Below, one piece after another: positions 6,825-9,352 of a DNA stretch of 9,352 nt. The stretch comes from Pseudomonadota bacterium (GTDB taxonomy: Bacteria > Pseudomonadota > Alphaproteobacteria > Rhizobiales > Aestuariivirgaceae). Numbering within the stretch: the first letter of the stretch is position 1; every line of letters starts with the position of its first letter. The notes beneath the pieces were generated by a model. The model was not told the DNA's origin. It ran no database searches and saw only the letters and a program-made list of their open reading frames with translations. Position numbers and translations under genes: made by a program. The DNA is taken from contig JAEKFU010000687.1 of the NCBI GenBank assembly GCA_016522385.1, positions 1-9,352 on the forward strand, given 5' to 3'.

Positions 6825-7556
6825 ATGGCCGACGAAAAATCGAAAACGCCCGCTGATACCGAAGGCGCCAAGCTGCCAGCGAATAGCGGTGAGGATATCG
6901 ATCAGTTCCTGGCAACGGTTCGGTCGATGCCGCCGGTTGAGCACAAGGGCTCAGGCCGCGGCCGGCTGATCTTTGCAATGGATGCCACCATGAGCCGGCA
7001 GCCGACCTGGGATACGGCCTTGCAGATCCAGGCTGAAATGTTTCAGGAAACCGGCCGCATCGGTGGCCTTGACGTACAACTTGTTTATTTTCGCGGTTTT
7101 CGAGAGAGCCAGTCATCGAAGTGGGTGAATGATCCGGAGTCGCTTGCACGCCTGATGACGCAGGTTGATTGCCGTGGCGGCAATACGCAAATTGCCCGCG
7201 TCCTCAAGCACATTCGCCGCGAAAAGGGAAAGGGCGGCGTCAATGCCGTAGTCTATGTTGGCGATGCCATGGAAGAAAACGTCGACAAATTGTGTCAGAT
7301 CGCCGGCGAAATCGGCCTCCTGGGCGTACCAATGTTCATGTTCCAGGAAGGCCATGACAGTATTGCAGAACAGGCGTTTCGTGAGATCGCCCGGCTGACG
7401 CGTGGCGCCTACTGCCGGTTTGACCGGTCATCTGCCCGTCAGCTGCGCGAACTGCTGTCGGCCGTTGCCGTTTATGCTGCCGGTGGACGCCAGGCGCTTG
7501 CCGATTATGCCGGCAAGAGCGGGCAGGGAAGGTTGTTGCTTGAGCAGATGAAATAG
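6825..7556 (+). CDS. von Willebrand factor type A domain protein, function unknown
   Basis: A 243-residue protein without signal peptide or membrane segment, so presumably cytoplasmic. After a polar N-terminus (1-40), a vWA fold can be read: strand RLIFAMD (47-53) begins the metal-site motif D53-x-T55-x-S57 (DATMS), a GGNTQ loop places a threonine at 121, and the strand AVVYVGD places an acidic residue at 147. This gives a near-complete MIDAS metal site, with T in place of the usual first S of DxSxS. Such domains bind protein partners through a divalent metal. The C-terminal part (about 180-243) has EQAFREIARLTRGAYCRFD and an alanine-rich helix. The start ATG has GAGG seven bases upstream. 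The J-domain gene follows after 5 bp, so the two are almost certainly co-transcribed. I recall the same pair beside carboxypeptidase genes in other rhizobial genomes, but have not checked. No function is assigned. Confidence 0.85.
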   Translation: MADEKSKTPADTEGAKLPANSGEDIDQFLATVRSMPPVEHKGSGRGRLIFAMDATMSRQPTWDTALQIQAEMFQETGRIGGLDVQLVYFRGFRESQSSKWVNDPESLARLMTQVDCRGGNTQIARVLKHIRREKGKGGVNAVVYVGDAMEENVDKLCQIAGEIGLLGVPMFMFQEGHDSIAEQAFREIARLTRGAYCRFDRSSARQLRELLSAVAVYAAGGRQALADYAGKSGQGRLLLEQMK

Positions 7557-7561
7557 GAAAG

Positions 7562-8272
7562 ATGCCGCCGCAAGCCATCATCATCGTGATACTGATTGCC
7601 GCGTGCGTATTGCTGGCACGTCAGTTCGCCGGCGCCAGTCCGGCCAATGCGGCCCTGCTTATGCGTCGAACGCTTGGCGGTGGCTGCATATTCATCGCAT
7701 TCTTACTGTTTGCCCGCGGCTTGTTTCCGGTGGCCATCCCAGTGTTCTTGCTCGGACTGGCAATTCTGGGGGCTGGCGGAGCGTTCGGCATAAGTTTTCC
7801 GTGGAGCCAGAAGTCACCAGGACAAAAATCCTCGGTGCGCACGGAAATGCTGGCGATGGAACTCGATCACGACAGTGGAGACCTGGATGGTGAGGTGCTG
7901 GCTGGGCAGTTTGCCGGGCGGCGGTTAGCCGATTTGACACTGGAGGACATTTTGGTGCTGCGCGGCGAATGTCTTGCGATTAAGGATCAGAGTGCGGCAC
8001 TGCTCGATGCCTATCTTGACCGGATGCATCCGGACTGGCGCGAAGAGAGCGGTGGCGATGCGACAAGCGAAGCGAGACCATCGGATGGCGGCGATATGTC
8101 AATCGAGGAGGCCTACAGTATCCTTGGTTTGGCGCCCGGCAGTGGGGCAGCTGACATCCGCAGGGCGCATCGGCGAATGATGAAGCGGTTTCATCCTGAT
8201 CATGGCGGATCGGAGTATCTGGCTCGTAAGATCAATCAGGCACGCGACATGTTGCTCGCGTCGGTGTCGTAA
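7562..8272 (+). CDS. membrane-anchored J-domain protein with TIM14/Pam18-like HPD segment
   Basis: A 236-residue Hsp70 co-chaperone-like protein. Residues 5-20 are a first hydrophobic helix, and about 41-76 are hydrophobic enough for two more or a hairpin (IAFLLFARGLF, then VAIPVFLLGLAILGAGG). A central region (about 98-160), with LDHDSGDLDGEVLAGQFAGRRL and ending in LLDAYLDRMHPDWRE, is a conserved part of alphaproteobacterial proteins of this type. The J domain is C-terminal (about 180-236), with SIEEAYSILGL, helix II IRRAHRRMMKRF, HPD at 211-213, then GGSEYLARKINQARDML. HPD-x-GGS-x-YLA-KIN-A-D resembles mitochondrial TIM14/Pam18, the import-motor J protein, more than classical DnaJ; there is no Gly/Phe or zinc region. 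The expected job is to stimulate DnaK at the inner membrane; the substrate is unknown. The start is ATG 7562, 5 bp after the vWA stop, with poor Shine-Dalgarno spacing, suggesting translational coupling. Confidence 0.88.
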   Translation: MPPQAIIIVILIAACVLLARQFAGASPANAALLMRRTLGGGCIFIAFLLFARGLFPVAIPVFLLGLAILGAGGAFGISFPWSQKSPGQKSSVRTEMLAMELDHDSGDLDGEVLAGQFAGRRLADLTLEDILVLRGECLAIKDQSAALLDAYLDRMHPDWREESGGDATSEARPSDGGDMSIEEAYSILGLAPGSGAADIRRAHRRMMKRFHPDHGGSEYLARKINQARDMLLASVS

Positions 8273-8317
8273 CTGATCGGCATAACACAGAGTGTGCTCA
8301 GGTGTTGCGCTGCACCA

Positions 8318-9352
8318 TCAACCTTTCGGTGCCAATGCGAAGCAGCCGAGGCCCTTCTTTGTCAATTTGCGGCAGGCATTTTGGGCGGTGCGACGGGTAA
8401 AGCCGGAAAAGCGTGCTCTATAGTAGACTGATTTGCCCTTGGCATACTTCATCGTGAACGGTTTTTTGCCACGCAAATTGGCAGCAGCTTTTTGCATGGC
8501 TTTGTTCAATCGGGACCGTGCTGCCTTGACAGTCGGAAATGCGCCGATTTGAATGTTCCATGATTTCAAGTGGCTACGGACATCATCCTGTTCTGGATCG
8601 GCTGCGGTCTCGGCGATTTTTTTGGCAATTTTGTTCTCGATCGGCGGAGCCTGTTCGGTGCTCATCGTGATCCGGTCCGACTTGATGGGAAGGTCTTCTT
8701 CAAACTTGTTGACATAACTACCCGGCAGACTGGCCGTGTTGAGGAGGACATCCCCGATCGTCGGTTCGCCGGGCGCCTTGACTTTTTTGAATGTGGACGG
8801 TTGTTGGGTGCCGGCGACCACCATACCGATGCGATCGTCAATGCCCAGCGTGGCATCGACCGTGGGTTTGTGGCGCGGCACTGGTGGCGCTATAGGGATC
8901 CTGGCGGCGATCTTCGCGGTGGCTTGGGGCCGGTAGCCAGGTGGGTTCCCGGCCACCCGTGCCAAATGGGTGCCGGAAACGAGACGCTTGGTCTTGAACA
9001 TACGGTTGACCAGAGAGGTCATGTAGTAATTCCTGCTGCGACCGGACTTCGCACCGATTACCACTGCGATAACGCGTCTCCTGCCGCGGCGGGCCGATGT
9101 TACCAGATTGAAGCCGGATGCACGCGTATACCCGGTCTTGATCCCGTCGACGCCGGTGACACGACCGAGCAGGCGATTGTGATTGTGGTACCGGCGTTTT
9201 CCATAAGTGTAGCTGCGCAAGGCGAAGTATTTGTAATACCTTGGAAAATCGCGTTGGATCCGTAGAGCTAAGGTGGCCATGTCGCGGGCCGTGGTAATTT
9301 GCGTGCTGTTGGGTAGACCCGAGGCGTTGCGGAAGGTTGTGCGGGTCATTCC
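8318..9352 (-). CDS. D-alanyl-D-alanine carboxypeptidase (peptidase S11) with C-terminal SPOR domain, N-terminus off the window
   Basis: Penicillin-binding-protein-type serine enzyme that removes the terminal D-Ala of peptidoglycan pentapeptides in the periplasm. The frame runs off the right edge; the methionine at 9349-9347 is internal, since the family phrase GM(T/K)xTTFRNASGLPN spans it. The signal peptide and the SxxK and SxN motifs should therefore lie outside. Counting from that methionine, the third active-site motif KTG is at 71-73 within GVDGIKTGYTRASGFN. After the catalytic domain (to about 125) comes a long low-complexity, Pro/Lys/Ala-rich linker (about 130-258), then a SPOR domain (about 262-342, starting SWNIQIGAFPTVKAARSRL), which binds denuded glycan strands at the division septum. 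The PBP5-type C-terminal domain is replaced by this arrangement. The stop (TGA, 8320-8318) is 45 bp from the end of the convergent J-domain gene. Close to the DacF/PBP6 group, but the exact paralogue is not determinable. Confidence 0.92.
   Translation of the reverse strand, partial: GMTRTTFRNASGLPNSTQITTARDMATLALRIQRDFPRYYKYFALRSYTYGKRRYHNHNRLLGRVTGVDGIKTGYTRASGFNLVTSARRGRRRVIAVVIGAKSGRSRNYYMTSLVNRMFKTKRLVSGTHLARVAGNPPGYRPQATAKIAARIPIAPPVPRHKPTVDATLGIDDRIGMVVAGTQQPSTFKKVKAPGEPTIGDVLLNTASLPGSYVNKFEEDLPIKSDRITMSTEQAPPIENKIAKKIAETAADPEQDDVRSHLKSWNIQIGAFPTVKAARSRLNKAMQKAAANLRGKKPFTMKYAKGKSVYYRARFSGFTRRTAQNACRKLTKKGLGCFALAPKG

Noticed and set aside
8285..8332. Possible bidirectional terminator between the J-domain gene and the carboxypeptidase
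   Set aside because: CACA/TGTG (8286-8296) and GCACC/GGTGC (8312-8316 with 8328-8332) are short stems with long or tiny loops and no T-run; the second overlaps the carboxypeptidase stop codon.
8570..9265. 231-codon plus-strand ORF
   Set aside because: Antisense to the carboxypeptidase, whose KTG motif and SPOR domain are unmistakable.

Overview
The window looks like a chromosomal segment from an alphaproteobacterium, most likely of the Hyphomicrobiales (Rhizobiales). The reasons are a DUF1489-family protein, a rhizobial-type pantothenate synthetase with the RPHFF signature, a fused proline-catabolism enzyme without a DNA-binding domain, a D-Ala-D-Ala carboxypeptidase with a C-terminal SPOR domain, and a membrane J-domain protein with a TIM14-like HPD segment. 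Base composition is evenly GC-rich and third codon positions favour G/C. I see no insertion sequence, phage gene, tRNA, rRNA or CRISPR array. The identification of the group rests on protein character only.

Layout. Bases 1-1618 hold the 3' three quarters of a biotin-dependent carboxylase alpha subunit, best matched to 3-methylcrotonyl-CoA carboxylase (leucine degradation); its start lies off the left edge. Bases 1619-1970 hold no convincing gene, but the minus strand shows a frame with two in-frame TAA codons that could be a gene relic. A small DUF1489 gene follows (1971-2387, plus). A gap of about 110 bp contains a degenerate REP-like hairpin. Then comes panC on the minus strand (3349-2501), divergent from putA (plus, most likely 3570-6731). 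The roughly 220 bp between panC and putA hold two short dyads and a possible putA promoter.

After putA, an AT-rich inverted repeat precedes two tightly spaced plus-strand genes: a soluble von Willebrand factor A protein (6825-7556) and, 5 bp later, a membrane-anchored J-domain protein (7562-8272). They are convergent with a D-Ala-D-Ala carboxypeptidase (minus, 9352-8318, N-terminus off the right edge).

Function. The left part is metabolism: leucine degradation, pantothenate/CoA synthesis, and proline to glutamate. The right part concerns the envelope: peptidoglycan trimming with a septum-targeting SPOR domain, beside a vWA/J-domain pair with no function that I know of. That pair is the best candidate in the window for an undescribed system. 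The case rests on tight spacing and domain content, not on any known partner.
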